DNA of 22,506 bases from an uncultured Lachnospiraceae bacterium. GTDB taxonomy: Bacteria > Bacillota > Clostridia > Lachnospirales > Lachnospiraceae. Positions 8,524 through 15,226 of this stretch are shown one piece after another. The first letter of the stretch is position 1. Each line of letters starts with the position of its first letter. The stretch covers positions 1 to 22,506 of the forward strand of contig CANRMO010000009.1 in NCBI GenBank assembly GCA_947631755.1, given 5' to 3'. A program made the position numbers and the translations under genes. The notes below the pieces were generated by a model. The model ran no database searches. It was not told where the DNA came from and saw only the letters and a list, made by a program, of their open reading frames with translations.

Positions 8524-9519
8524 CTAAAACTCATATAGCTGTACAATCATGGCATATCCTGCGCCGATCGTACAAAATATAATTTTATTTCCCTCATGTG
8601 AATATGTATCCCACATGCGGTTCAGACATAATATCGGACATGTGTTTCCTGTGTATCCATATTCCTTGCCGACAAAGTGATATCTGGTATCCTTGACGTC
8701 AAGAAGCTCCAGCGTCTTCATATTATAGGCATCACTTAATTGTGAAAATATAAAATAATCAACGTCGTCTACCGCCATAGAATTTCTCTTCAAGACATCC
8801 CTGATCAAACCGGCCCAGTATTCCGGTATAAAATCCATTGAAAAAGGAGTCCACTCCAGCCTCTTCTCATTTGGCTGCACAGATTTCAGCGGAACCTGTG
8901 ACATCCCACATTTGGGATAGGTCACATATTTATGATAGCTTGCGTCAATAAGTATTTTTGTGTCCCAAAAACCCCTTTTTTTATCTTCTTCCTTTGCAGA
9001 GACAGCAACACAGGCTGCGGCATCCGCAAAATTCGCATACACGACCGTATCCGACCAAAGCGCAATCGGAGAAATGCAAAAGCAGCCAACCACCAGCGCA
9101 TTTTTCACATCGCTGCCGAGCATATACTTGTGGACAAGATCCAGTCCCTGTATCATGCCAGTACAGTTGGAATTAATATCAAACGCAACACGGACATTTT
9201 TCATCCTTTTACCGTACAGGCCCGTTATTTTCAGGGCATTAGAGGGTGACATATATTCCGGAGTATCAGAACAAAATACTAACATGTCTATCTCTTCTAT
9301 GTCAAGCCCATTTTTCTGAATGCAGTCATCGATCGCATTCACACTCATTGTGATCGCATTTTCTCCTTCCGAAATAAAATACCGTTTCCGTCTTCCCAGA
9401 TGCTGCATCAGATTGTGGGCATTTAACCCCAGCGATTCAAAGTGCTCATCTATCTCCTCGTTATATACTTTATTGCGGGGAATATAGACGCCTGTACCTC
9501 TCATAATAATGTTTTTCAT
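8524..9519 (-). CDS. Ketoacyl-ACP synthase III (FabH)-like thiolase-fold enzyme
   Basis: A 331-residue protein of KAS III length and fold. It starts with IIMRGTGVYIPRNKVYNEEI, has the nucleophile Cys119 in INSNCTGMIQGLD, and ends with IIFCTIGAGYAMIVQLYEF. KAS III enzymes use Cys-His-Asn for decarboxylative condensation. Here Asn292 is kept in YTGNTCP, but the position of the catalytic His (HQAN in FabH) reads SQLSD, that is Ser259. The enzyme is therefore unlikely to be the housekeeping FabH, and no other fatty-acid genes are near. It could make a specialised acyl product, or act as a hydrolase/acyltransferase. It is the first gene of an operon with a membrane chemoreceptor. The ATG at 9519 has AGGGAGG 7-8 nt upstream. 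Confidence 0.85.
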   Translation of the reverse strand: MKNIIMRGTGVYIPRNKVYNEEIDEHFESLGLNAHNLMQHLGRRKRYFISEGENAITMSVNAIDDCIQKNGLDIEEIDMLVFCSDTPEYMSPSNALKITGLYGKRMKNVRVAFDINSNCTGMIQGLDLVHKYMLGSDVKNALVVGCFCISPIALWSDTVVYANFADAAACVAVSAKEEDKKRGFWDTKILIDASYHKYVTYPKCGMSQVPLKSVQPNEKRLEWTPFSMDFIPEYWAGLIRDVLKRNSMAVDDVDYFIFSQLSDAYNMKTLELLDVKDTRYHFVGKEYGYTGNTCPILCLNRMWDTYSHEGNKIIFCTIGAGYAMIVQLYEF

Positions 9520-9610
9520 ATGTAATCCTCCCTGTCATTAGTAAATATGTTGTTTCTAAAAATTCCTGGCTCCAGACCAGCTATATTTATTAAATAATTA
9601 TTTTAATTAA

Positions 9611-9639
9611 AGTATATCATTTTTGCAATAAATAAACAA
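9611..9639 (-). promoter_or_regulatory. Predicted sigma-A promoter of the KAS III/receptor operon
   Basis: Minus strand: -35 TTGTTT (9639-9634), a 17-nt spacer, and -10 TATACT (9616-9611). Transcription would start near 9604, giving a leader of about 85 nt that includes a small CTGG/CCAG hairpin near 9565-9580. Confidence 0.65.
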
Positions 9640-9694
9640 CAACTTTCTATTATATTTCGTGAAATCAAATTTAAATTTCATCAAAATCATACCC

Positions 9695-9811
9695 TCATCG
9701 TGTCACCTTACGGATGATGATATAGGGAAAGCTATACTGCTTTGCTATTTCAGAATCACAAAATCCCTCGTCCCTCTTCGTGAAAAATAGTGAGATTATG
9801 ATGGAATTTTT
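9695..9811 (-). pseudogene. Possible coding remnant (38 codons, no start)
   Basis: On the minus strand a frame is open from after a TAA at 9812-9814 to a TGA at 9695-9697. It reads SLFFTKRDEGFCDSEIAKQY, then SFPYIIIRKVTR. It has balanced codon use and a protein-like mix of residues but no start codon or SD. It may be the C-terminal scrap of a decayed gene, or chance. It overlaps the predicted -35 of the plus-strand gene. Confidence 0.2.
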
Positions 9812-9830
9812 TTATTGAATAAGGTATACT
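9802..9830 (+). promoter_or_regulatory. Predicted promoter of the 274-residue gene
   Basis: Plus strand: -10 TATACT (9825-9830) is a near-consensus match. The -35 at the 17-nt spacing is only TGGAAT (9802-9807, three of six). The implied leader is about 130 nt and contains the small ORF at 9861. Confidence 0.45.
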
Positions 9831-9860
9831 ATTTTTAAAGAAAACTTCGGGGAAAGAGAT

Positions 9861-9974
9861 GTGATCGCGCAGAATAAAACACGCTTTGCAAGAATGCAGG
9901 GTAAATCACTAGAGGGCAAAACAGGAAATAGATACTTTAAGGAAAAATTCACCGAAAGGAAAACATATGGATAA
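9861..9974 (+). CDS. Possible small leader ORF (37 codons)
   Basis: A GTG at 9861, preceded by GGGGAAAGAG, opens a frame of 37 codons. It is rich in Lys/Arg (for example NKTRFARMQGKSLEGKTGNR) and stops at 9972-9974, overlapping the ATG of the next gene by 8 nt. It could be a translated small protein coupled to that gene, or a fortuitous frame in an AT-rich leader. The family is unknown. Confidence 0.25.
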   Translation: MIAQNKTRFARMQGKSLEGKTGNRYFKEKFTERKTYG

Positions 9975-10791
9975 AAAAGCAAAGAATATTTTATTTAAAA
10001 CATACTGGTCAGGCAAAGGATGGAAAGATGAATATACTACCGCACCTGATGACTTTCTTTATGCAAAAGAAAAAGGTCTTATGTTTGACCCTATCACCAT
10101 TTCACACGATGACTGTATTAATCAAATTATTGAAATTGTTAATTCTATTTCATCAGAACAAGTAGTGAAAGCTTTTTTGAGCAGCCTATCTACTCGCAGA
10201 CTTGATTGGCGCTCTGGCATAGCTTCTTATTACATTGCAAAATTAATTACTCCTCATAAATATACGCCGGTTGAGTCCGGTTATTCTTATAATAATGGTA
10301 AAATTGTATCCGTATCCTATACTTGTAAGATTTGCACAAGTTTAAAGTATGGAGTTATTGGAGATGAAAACTATGTGAAAAAAGATTTGAATGTTTTGAA
10401 TTTTGAACGTATTAAATGGGGGGGAACCCGGCATGGGGATCTGCTTTATACTCTTTTTGATTTAGAACAATTTAAAAAAGAACAAATTACAGAACCAACT
10501 AAAACAGATATAACCATATTTAAAAACATATTAAGCGCTGCCAGTTCTTGTAAAACTGGAGATTTCCCAAGTGTACTGCGTGATAAACTGAAAGATATCC
10601 CGGAACTTAAATCTAACAAAAATGAAAGAGCAGTTATTCTTGAAATTTTAGCTTGTATAGGCGTGTTAAATCCTATGTCTTATGACAGGGCAACAAGAGG
10701 CAGAAATGATTGGACTTTTGTTGAATATTGGCGCGGGGAAGATGGATATGATATCGAAGTTGTAGAAAAATATTTTGGAAAGTATCTATAA
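9967..10791 (+). CDS. Unrecognised 274-residue protein
   Basis: The only convincing plus-strand protein gene in the window. Its ATG has AAAGGA 6-7 nt upstream, and its codons are A/T-rich, unlike the neighbours (many AAA, TAT, ATT). The protein has no signal peptide or membrane segment. It starts MDKKAKNILFKTYWSGKGWK, contains one Cys-x2-Cys pair (Cys120, Cys123), a Trp-Gly-Gly-Thr-Arg-His-Gly turn at 151-157, a helix with RAVILEILACIGVL near 221-234, and an aromatic, charged C-terminus (DWTFVEYWRGEDGYDIEVVE). I recognise no family and assign no function. Composition, orientation and isolation suggest horizontal acquisition; a defence or toxin/antitoxin-related role is possible but nothing seen proves it. 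Confidence 0.8.
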   Translation: MDKKAKNILFKTYWSGKGWKDEYTTAPDDFLYAKEKGLMFDPITISHDDCINQIIEIVNSISSEQVVKAFLSSLSTRRLDWRSGIASYYIAKLITPHKYTPVESGYSYNNGKIVSVSYTCKICTSLKYGVIGDENYVKKDLNVLNFERIKWGGTRHGDLLYTLFDLEQFKKEQITEPTKTDITIFKNILSAASSCKTGDFPSVLRDKLKDIPELKSNKNERAVILEILACIGVLNPMSYDRATRGRNDWTFVEYWRGEDGYDIEVVEKYFGKYL

Positions 10792-11035
10792 TATTTGAGT
10801 AATGATATTAAAAGAAAAGATTAAGACGTTCAGAGAGGAAAGTACAGACAGTTTTCGCGGAAGAGAGATGATATCTTTTTACGTATGTCAGAATACTTGT
10901 CCCCGTCTTTTGCGGGCGGATTTCTGTTAATTTTGTCATGTGAATACATAATGATTCAGCTCCTTTCGGAGCTCGTGGGTGTCCAAGTTTTTGTCTGCAC
11001 TCCCCTCTCTGCCTCGCTAATTTACGTTGGTAACA
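10792..11035. other. Intergenic region between convergent genes
   Basis: 244 bp. It holds two mutually antisense small frames: plus 10802-10930 (42 codons, poor SD) and minus 10830-10949 (39 codons, SD AAAGGAG). It also holds a perfect 6-bp hairpin AGCTCC-TTTC-GGAGCT at 10958-10973, and a weak hairpin (CCGTC/GGCGG, about 10903-10919) followed by a T-rich stretch that could end the plus-strand transcript. None of the small frames is convincing alone. Confidence 0.4.
10830..10949 (-). CDS. Possible small protein (39 residues)
   Basis: An ATG at 10949 opens MYSHDKINRNPPAKDGDKYS and ends in RKKISSLFRENCLYFPL. AAAGGAG lies 11 nt upstream, inside the perfect AGCTCC/GGAGCT hairpin at 10958-10973, so the SD would be sequestered when the hairpin forms. 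It may be a real small ORF of the coiled-coil gene's transcript or a chance frame. Confidence 0.22.
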   Translation of the reverse strand: MYSHDKINRNPPAKDGDKYSDIRKKISSLFRENCLYFPL

Positions 11036-11641
11036 CTATGCTAATTTTTGTTTCAGCTCTCTGACGTCTGTTTCCAGCACTCCCACCCTTACCGCAATTG
11101 CTTCAATCTCATTATTGGGTTTCATCACTTCATGGAGATTGCGGGAGAGATCTAGGTGTCCCTCTGCCACCCTTTTGATATTATCGCGAATTTCATTCTC
11201 AAGGATCAACTCTACATTCCGTACATCATTTGCCACTCTCTGCAGCTGAAGATCCATGGTAACTGCTTTGCCTTTCAATTCTTGCAGCTGGACATCCATA
11301 TCCTCTACCTTGCTCTCCAGCTTCCCTACTCTGCTTTCCAGCTTTTGCAAACGGACATCCATATCCTCTACCTTGCTCTCCAGCTTCCCTACTCTGCTCT
11401 CCAGCTTTTGCAAACGGACATCCATATCCTCTACTTTGCTCTCCAGCTTCCCTACTCTGCTTTCCAGCTTTTGTAAACGAACATCCATATCCTCTACTTT
11501 GCTCTCCAGCTTCCCCACTCTGCTTTCCAGCTTTTGTAAATGAACATCCATATCCTCTACTTTGCTCTCCAGCTTTTGCAAATGAACATCCACATCTGTT
11601 ACTTTTACCAGAATCAAATCCAGTTTTTCACTATCCGTCAT
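11036..11641 (-). CDS. Tandem-repeat coiled-coil protein
   Basis: A 201-residue protein, cytosolic by appearance (no signal peptide or membrane segment). Residues about 20-120 are repeats of 21 residues, core KLESRVGKLESKVEDMDVRL, equal to three heptads with Leu/Val/Met at a and d positions, so a continuous parallel coiled coil is expected. The C-terminus (about 125-201) is non-repetitive but still helical (LQRVANDVRNVELILENEIR, then a final VRELKQKLA). I do not recognise a function; similar heptad proteins act as structural or oligomerisation modules. The ATG at 11641 is preceded by AGGGGG. It has its own strong promoter and is separated from the aminopeptidase gene by 99 nt. Confidence 0.85.
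   Translation of the reverse strand: MTDSEKLDLILVKVTDVDVHLQKLESKVEDMDVHLQKLESRVGKLESKVEDMDVRLQKLESRVGKLESKVEDMDVRLQKLESRVGKLESKVEDMDVRLQKLESRVGKLESKVEDMDVQLQELKGKAVTMDLQLQRVANDVRNVELILENEIRDNIKRVAEGHLDLSRNLHEVMKPNNEIEAIAVRVGVLETDVRELKQKLA
11291..11584. repeat. In-frame tandem repeat, four 63-bp units plus a 42-bp unit
   Basis: Units begin at 11291, 11354, 11417 and 11480 (exactly 63 bp apart), followed by a shortened 42-bp unit at 11543-11584. Copies differ at only a few bases, mostly third positions (for example ACCTTG/ACTTTG and CAAACG/TAAACG). 63 and 42 bp are three and two heptads, so gain or loss of units keeps both the reading frame and the coiled-coil register. Confidence 0.9.
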
Positions 11642-11677
11642 TGACTCAGCCCCCTATCTTTCACTTTGATAAAACCA

Positions 11678-11707
11678 AGTATAACATTTCACACCTCGTG
11701 CTGTCAA
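11678..11707 (-). promoter_or_regulatory. Predicted strong promoter of the coiled-coil gene
   Basis: Minus strand: -35 TTGACA (11707-11702, perfect), an 18-nt spacer, and -10 TATACT (11683-11678) with an upstream TG one base away (extended -10). An imperfect inverted pair, TTACAC and GTGTGAA, brackets the -35 and spacer and could be an operator; that part is speculative. Confidence 0.7.
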
Positions 11708-11740
11708 GTGTAATTTAAAATCCTAACTGTTCCAATCACC

Positions 11741-13060
11741 TCACACTGACCACACGCCATCCCTTTCCTGCCGGATCCCGCTCTGATAAAAGGCTCTCAC
11801 AGCCTGTATCATGCTCCCGGCGTCCGCACAACCCGCCGTTTCCACGGCACTGTGCATCGCCAGCTGCGGCAGTCCGATATCCAGCATGGGGATACTGAGC
11901 TGATGGCTCAAAAGATTTCCCAGCGTGCTGCCGCCCGGCATATCGCCGCGGTTGGCAAAGCGCTGGAGGGGAATATCATTCTTTTTACACAACTCCGAGA
12001 ATACGGCTGCCGTCATTCCCGTTGTCGTGTACTTCTGGCTGGCATTGTATTTGATCACGATACCCTGGTTCAGTATAACCGGAAACTCAGGATCACTTTT
12101 CGACGGATAATTGGGATGGAGTGCGTGGGCATTGTCTGCACTGACCATCAGGCTCCTGCTCCTTGCCCTCGCGCAGTCTTCCCGGCTCATATGGAAGGCC
12201 TCTTCCACACGCCCCAGAACTTCTGGAAGAAACGCCCCCATAGCCCCCTGCCTTGTGCCACTCCCCACCTCTTCATTGTCAAACATACACCAGATCCTTG
12301 CCATATCCCCTGTGCCCGCAATGTTTTCTACATTTGTAGATTCGCCTTGCAGACTTCGCAGGAAACCCTGTAGTGAAGTATAGGCACAAGCCAGGTCATC
12401 AATCCGGGGAGCCATATAAAATTCTTTCCCCGTCCCCACATATCCTGCCTTCTGCCTCACAACAAGCACAAAATCGGTATCCAGTATATCCTCCGGCCGG
12501 GATACAGCTGTCTCCTCCGCGATAATCTCCATCAGATCTGCTTCCTTACTGCCATAGAGTGGCTGAATATCTGTCTGCTGGTTATAAGTATAGCCTTTAT
12601 TCACATCGCGGTTAAAATGGATCGACAGATTCGGAATGACAAATAAGTCCCTGTCCGGTGCGATCAGCTCTGTGCGGATCCCTTCCGGAGTGCGGATGAC
12701 AGCCCGCCCGGCAAGAGACAGCGGCCGATCCATCCAGCTCGACATAATCATCCCGCCATACCCCTCTGTTTCCGCCCTGGCGTAATATTTATCCTCCATT
12801 TTTGTCCTCTTGATGCGAAAGGTCGGGGAATCGCTGTGGCTCGCTGTCATATGATAAGCTGAAATCTCTTTTTCCGGCAGGACAAAAGCAATGATACTGG
12901 ACTGGTTTCTCGTCGTAAAATAGCGGCCTCCGGGCCGGATATCCCAAACGCCGCTCTCTTCCAGCCGCATAAATCCACTCTGCTCCAGTCTCCCGGCAGC
13001 CTCACAGACCGCATGGTACGGACTGACGCCACTGTCAATAAAGTCAAACAAATCTCTCAT
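11741..13060 (-). CDS. apeB: M18 family aminopeptidase
   Basis: A 439-residue dinuclear zinc aminopeptidase that removes N-terminal, typically acidic, residues from peptides in the cytosol. The M18 metal and catalytic residues are all visible: His75 in TASHSDSP, bridging Asp221 in APRIDDLACAY, Glu263-Glu264 in FDNEEVGSGT, Asp309 in SADNAHALHPNYPSK, and His403 in QLAMHSAVETAG. The length is normal for the family. The ATG lies 5 nt after the acylphosphatase stop, with GAGGATAG upstream, so the two genes form a pair. It ends 99 nt before the coiled-coil gene; no clear hairpin terminator was found there. Confidence 0.95.
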   Translation of the reverse strand: MRDLFDFIDSGVSPYHAVCEAAGRLEQSGFMRLEESGVWDIRPGGRYFTTRNQSSIIAFVLPEKEISAYHMTASHSDSPTFRIKRTKMEDKYYARAETEGYGGMIMSSWMDRPLSLAGRAVIRTPEGIRTELIAPDRDLFVIPNLSIHFNRDVNKGYTYNQQTDIQPLYGSKEADLMEIIAEETAVSRPEDILDTDFVLVVRQKAGYVGTGKEFYMAPRIDDLACAYTSLQGFLRSLQGESTNVENIAGTGDMARIWCMFDNEEVGSGTRQGAMGAFLPEVLGRVEEAFHMSREDCARARSRSLMVSADNAHALHPNYPSKSDPEFPVILNQGIVIKYNASQKYTTTGMTAAVFSELCKKNDIPLQRFANRGDMPGGSTLGNLLSHQLSIPMLDIGLPQLAMHSAVETAGCADAGSMIQAVRAFYQSGIRQERDGVWSV

Positions 13061-13065
13061 ATTCT

Positions 13066-13350
13066 CTATCCTCGCTCATAGAAATCCCGGTCTCCGGCGG
13101 GGGATATCAGCCGAACATCCATGGAATCGATCCGGATATATCTCTGGCATTCCAGGAACAGAATCAACTGACTGATCGTCTCTTCCCGCCCCTCAACCTC
13201 CATCTCAACCGTACCATCGTACAAATTCCTCACCCAGCCTGCCAGGCCGAGCTGTCTGGCTTTATTCACAGAATAATACCGAAATCCCACGCCCTGTACC
13301 GAGCCATGAAAAATAATATGTTTTCGGATCCGTCTGTCTTCTATAGCCAT
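13066..13350 (-). CDS. acyP: Acylphosphatase
   Basis: A 94-residue protein with both family signatures: GSVQGVGFRYY (phosphate loop with catalytic Arg) and GWVRNLYDGTVEMEVEG (catalytic Asn). It hydrolyses carboxyl-phosphate bonds in small acyl phosphates. The frame extends upstream to a TTG at 13389. The ATG at 13350, preceded by AGGGGA and GAGAGG, gives the usual family length and is preferred. It lies directly before the aminopeptidase gene and 139 nt after the hydrogenase operon. Confidence 0.9.
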   Translation of the reverse strand: MAIEDRRIRKHIIFHGSVQGVGFRYYSVNKARQLGLAGWVRNLYDGTVEMEVEGREETISQLILFLECQRYIRIDSMDVRLISPAGDRDFYERG

Positions 13351-13489
13351 CCTCTCACCAATTCCCCTCTCACCGGCTGCCTGGCCCAATCCATCACAGG
13401 ACGTACACTACTGTATCCTGAACCAGATTTCCGGCAGTCCAATTATGATATAAAATAGTATTCCCACCCCGTCTACGCAATTATTCTAT

Positions 13490-15205
13490 TTATTTCCCAT
13501 AGTGCACATGAAGAAGTTCATGCGCCCGGTCTCTGAGCAGACCGGCGGTATACATATTCTGGAGCGTCGGATTCTCCTCTGCTCGCTTAACAATGGCCGA
13601 CTTATCCGCCTTGTACATCCCGTTGGCGCGCTCCTGTTTCACACTCTGGTAGCCAAAAGGCTGTCCCGCGCCGCCGATACAGCCGTACGGGCACGCCATA
13701 ACCTCTACAAAATCCAGCCTCTCCTCTCCGCGCTGCAATTTTTCAATCAGTTTTTCCGCGTTGCCGAGACCGTTCACTACCCCGATGCGGAGAGTCTTTC
13801 CCTGCACTTCCACCTCGGCAATTTTTGTTCCCTCTAACCCGCGGATGCCGCAGTACTCAATTTCCCGGAGCGCCTCATTATTTTTCTCTGCCACGTGGCG
13901 CAGGGCTGCCTCCATCACGCCTCCGGTCACACCGAAAATCACACCGGCGCCCGAACTAATAGAAAACGGCATATCCGGGGCGCTGGGCTCTATCTCATTA
14001 AACTGGATGCCCAGCTCTTTTATCATGCGGATCAGCTCTTTCGTGGTGATCACATAATCCACATCCGGCACATTTTCCCGCTTAAATTCATCCCGCGCCG
14101 CCTCATATTTTTTCGCCACACAGGGCATCACTGCCACAGATACCGTCTGCACGCCGCTCTCCTCATCCGCCGGCTTATAATACTCTTTCAGCACAGCGCC
14201 GAACATTTCCATCGGAGATTTACAGGTAGACACGTAGGGCAGCAATTCGGGATATTTTGTCTCCACAAATCTCACCCACGCCGGACAGCAGGAGGTGAAC
14301 AGCGGCATGGAATTTCCCAGAGGATATTTTTTCTCCCCTTTTTCCAGTTTGTAGACCAGCTCGTTTGCCTCTTCCACTACTGTGAGATCCGCGCCAAAAC
14401 TTGTGTCAAACACAGTGTCAAATCCAAGCATGCGCAGAGCTGTAAAAATTTTGCCCATAGCGTTTTTTCCGGGCGCCATGCCGAACTCCTCTCCGATCGC
14501 CACGCGGACAGCCGGTGCGATCTGCACGACCACACGCTTATCCGGCGCATACAGAGCCTGCCACACGCCCTTTAAGTCATTTTTGATCGTGATGGCGGCC
14601 GTCGGGCACACAGCGGCGCACTGTCCGCAGTTTACGCAGTCCGTCTCCGCAATCTTCTTTCCAAAGGCAGGACTGACTACCATGTCCGCCCCCCGGTGGG
14701 CAAAATCAATGGCGCCCACATGCTGGACCTCATTGCACATTCTCACACAGTCACCACAGAGAATACACTTGCTGGGATCCCTGACAATGGACAGGGAAGA
14801 ATCATCGATACAGCGCTCCGGATGCGTATTGGGGAATCTCACATTTGTCAGCCGGAACCTCGCCGCCAGCATTTGCAGACGGCAATTGCCGTTTTTCTCA
14901 CATGTAGTGCAGTCCCGGCAGTGAGAAGCAAGCAGGAGTTCCAAAATCATTTTCCGGTGCTCATGGAGTTCGGAAGTATTTGTTTTAATCACCATTTTAT
15001 CTCTCGGCGGAGTAGAACAGGAGGCAATAATCCCTCCCCTCTCATCCTCTACCACGCACATGCGGCAGGCACCATAAATGGACATATCTGTATAATAACA
15101 AAATGTCGGCACATGGATCCCGGCTTTCTGGATGACCTGCAGAATATTTTTCTCATCCGTAAATTCCGTCCGGATCCCGTCAATTACCATATATTTCTTT
15201 GACAT
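13490..15205 (-). CDS. hydA: [FeFe]-hydrogenase catalytic subunit HydA
   Basis: 571 residues carrying the full cofactor chain. The N-terminal [2Fe-2S] uses Cys36, 47, 50 and 63. The His-Cys3 [4Fe-4S] uses His95, Cys99, 102 and 108. Two [4Fe-4S] clusters use Cys147/150/153/157 and Cys190/193/196/200. The H-cluster domain has TSCCPAW (proton-relay Cys306, ligand Cys307), MPCVAKK (Cys362) and MACPYGCIGGAGQP (Cys505, Cys509), followed by the small C-terminal subunit-like helices. It reduces protons to H2 or the reverse. With HydB and HydC it forms a soluble NAD(H)-coupled complex of the group A3 type, which bifurcates electrons between ferredoxin and NADH in characterised members. L1 has Ala where Gly is usual. 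The gap to hydB is 21 nt; the ATG at 15205 has AAAAAAGG adjacent and AAAGGA further upstream. Confidence 0.97.
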   Translation of the reverse strand: MSKKYMVIDGIRTEFTDEKNILQVIQKAGIHVPTFCYYTDMSIYGACRMCVVEDERGGIIASCSTPPRDKMVIKTNTSELHEHRKMILELLLASHCRDCTTCEKNGNCRLQMLAARFRLTNVRFPNTHPERCIDDSSLSIVRDPSKCILCGDCVRMCNEVQHVGAIDFAHRGADMVVSPAFGKKIAETDCVNCGQCAAVCPTAAITIKNDLKGVWQALYAPDKRVVVQIAPAVRVAIGEEFGMAPGKNAMGKIFTALRMLGFDTVFDTSFGADLTVVEEANELVYKLEKGEKKYPLGNSMPLFTSCCPAWVRFVETKYPELLPYVSTCKSPMEMFGAVLKEYYKPADEESGVQTVSVAVMPCVAKKYEAARDEFKRENVPDVDYVITTKELIRMIKELGIQFNEIEPSAPDMPFSISSGAGVIFGVTGGVMEAALRHVAEKNNEALREIEYCGIRGLEGTKIAEVEVQGKTLRIGVVNGLGNAEKLIEKLQRGEERLDFVEVMACPYGCIGGAGQPFGYQSVKQERANGMYKADKSAIVKRAEENPTLQNMYTAGLLRDRAHELLHVHYGK

Positions 15206-15226
15206 CCTTTTTTCACCCGTCCTTTC

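Larger units (their letters stand above)
9520..9966. other. AT-rich divergent intergenic region with promoters and gene debris
   Basis: 447 bp between the divergent KAS III-like and 274-residue genes. It holds one good promoter on the minus strand (9611-9639), one weaker on the plus strand (9802-9830), an open minus frame without a start (9695-9811), a possible small plus ORF (9861-9974), and a 9-bp direct repeat TTCGTGAAA (9656-9664 and 9777-9785). Its base composition is clearly more AT-rich than the flanking housekeeping genes. No tRNA, riboswitch or transposon end was recognised. Confidence 0.6.

Noticed and set aside
8524..9519. Calling this gene the housekeeping fabH
   Set aside because: The catalytic His position is Ser and no fatty-acid synthesis genes are adjacent.
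9661..9680. AT-rich inverted repeat (GAAAT...ATTTC) as an operator
   Set aside because: Low-complexity A/T sequence in an AT-rich region; such symmetry is expected by chance.
9656..9785. 9-bp direct repeat TTCGTGAAA as insertion-sequence target duplication
   Set aside because: No inverted terminal repeats or transposase between the copies; kept only as a remark.
10802..10930. 42-codon plus-strand frame after the orphan gene
   Set aside because: Poor SD, antisense to another small frame, and a weak terminator-like hairpin lies inside it.
11291..11584. Regular repeats considered as a CRISPR array
   Set aside because: Units are contiguous without unique spacers and encode an in-frame coiled coil.
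13390..13489. Promoter for the acylphosphatase/aminopeptidase pair
   Set aside because: Only weak matches (for example TAGACG with TATATC at 17 nt); not strong enough to list as a feature.
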